Positions 15,068 through 15,136 of a stretch of DNA of 15,136 nucleotides are shown here, piece by piece. Each line of letters begins with the position of its first letter. The stretch's first letter is position 1. Below the pieces are notes generated by a model. The model was not told where the DNA came from. It made no database searches and worked only from the letters and a program-made list of their open reading frames with translations. The position numbers and the translations under genes are program-made. Origin of the DNA: Hemicentrotus pulcherrimus (lineage: Eukaryota > Echinodermata > Echinoidea > Camarodonta > Strongylocentrotidae); NCBI GenBank assembly GCA_003118195.1, contig BEXV01002497.1, forward strand, positions 14,365 to 29,500, in the 5' to 3' direction.

Positions 15068-15125
15068 GAGCCCACCCAGGAGCGATCATATATTATTTTA
15101 TGGGAATTGTGTCTTTATTATTAAA
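14680..15125 (+). repeat. tRNA-Asn-bearing segment, second copy
   Basis: Partner of 13480-13860 with the same order of shared blocks, plus a few insertions (for example near 14830). The tRNA is whole here. The copies have diverged considerably outside the tRNA, so the duplication is not recent. Confidence 0.7.
15011..15084 (+). tRNA. tRNA-Asn(GTT) with altered D-loop
   Basis: 74 nt with the same acceptor, anticodon (CTGTTAAC) and T arm as the other Asn genes, and B box GGTTCGAGCCC. The D loop reads AATTAGCTAGC where the others have AATTGGTTAGC, so the invariant G18 is A. G18 normally pairs with the T-loop at position 55 and is part of the A box. The gene may be weakly transcribed or its tRNA less stable. 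It is otherwise intact. Confidence 0.88.
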
Positions 15126-15136
15126 AAGACAAAAAA

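Noticed and set aside
1..15136. CRISPR array, bacterial operon or prophage content
   Set aside because: No regularly spaced repeats with unique spacers, no ribosome binding sites and no bacterial genes; the splice sites, eukaryotic tRNAs and repeats point to a nuclear genome.

Overview
The window looks like nuclear DNA from a marine invertebrate, most likely an echinoderm such as a sea urchin (moderate to low confidence). The case rests on spliced genes, eukaryotic tRNA genes with internal A/B boxes and no encoded CCA, abundant CT/GA microsatellites, a short MITE, a GCGCTT...GCGCT...(ATT)n dispersed repeat, and a locally duplicated C2H2 zinc-finger gene. No bacterial or viral gene is visible.

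Layout. Positions 1-556 hold a fragment of dispersed repeat and a decayed tRNA-Gly copy. From about 557 to 5200 (unit A) and again from about 6410 to 11170 (unit B) there is a direct duplication of roughly 4.7 kb. Each unit holds, left to right: a tRNA-Gly(TCC) copy with a conserved 5' flank (dead in A, intact in B), a CT-rich tract, a two-exon three-finger C2H2 zinc-finger gene on the minus strand, its CCAAT-rich promoter block, and two more distal CCAAT/CRE-containing blocks. The zinc-finger gene starts in exon 1 with only five coding bases (ATG GA) and continues in exon 2, with conserved donor, acceptor and poly(A) signals in both copies. The copy A product is 273 aa. The copy B product is 234 aa, because a one-base insertion removes its C-terminal tail just after the fingers.

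The units have diverged. Unit B carries a 355-bp MITE in a TTAA site that is still empty in A. Unit A carries a 281-bp segment absent from B. Unit A ends in a large inverted repeat followed by a GA-rich tract that looks like a reversed copy of the CT-rich tract flanking unit B. The region 5941-6400 between the units has no recognisable gene.

Positions 11816-15084 are a tRNA cluster, all on the plus strand: Gly, Gly, Asn, Asn, an internally deleted Asn pseudogene, Gly, Asn. It includes a second smaller duplication around the tRNA-Asn copies (about 13480-13860 and 14680-15125).

The most interesting signals are two. First, the two zinc-finger paralogues differ mainly at the predicted base-contacting residues of the fingers (7 of 12, against 11 of 69 elsewhere in the finger region). 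Second, a 19-bp CCAAT-containing element, GCAAACTCTCGACCAATCA, recurs three times per unit, reversed at the gene promoter and forward in the two distal blocks, inside sequence conserved better than the coding region. Together they suggest a small diversifying transcription-factor family that keeps a shared control architecture.
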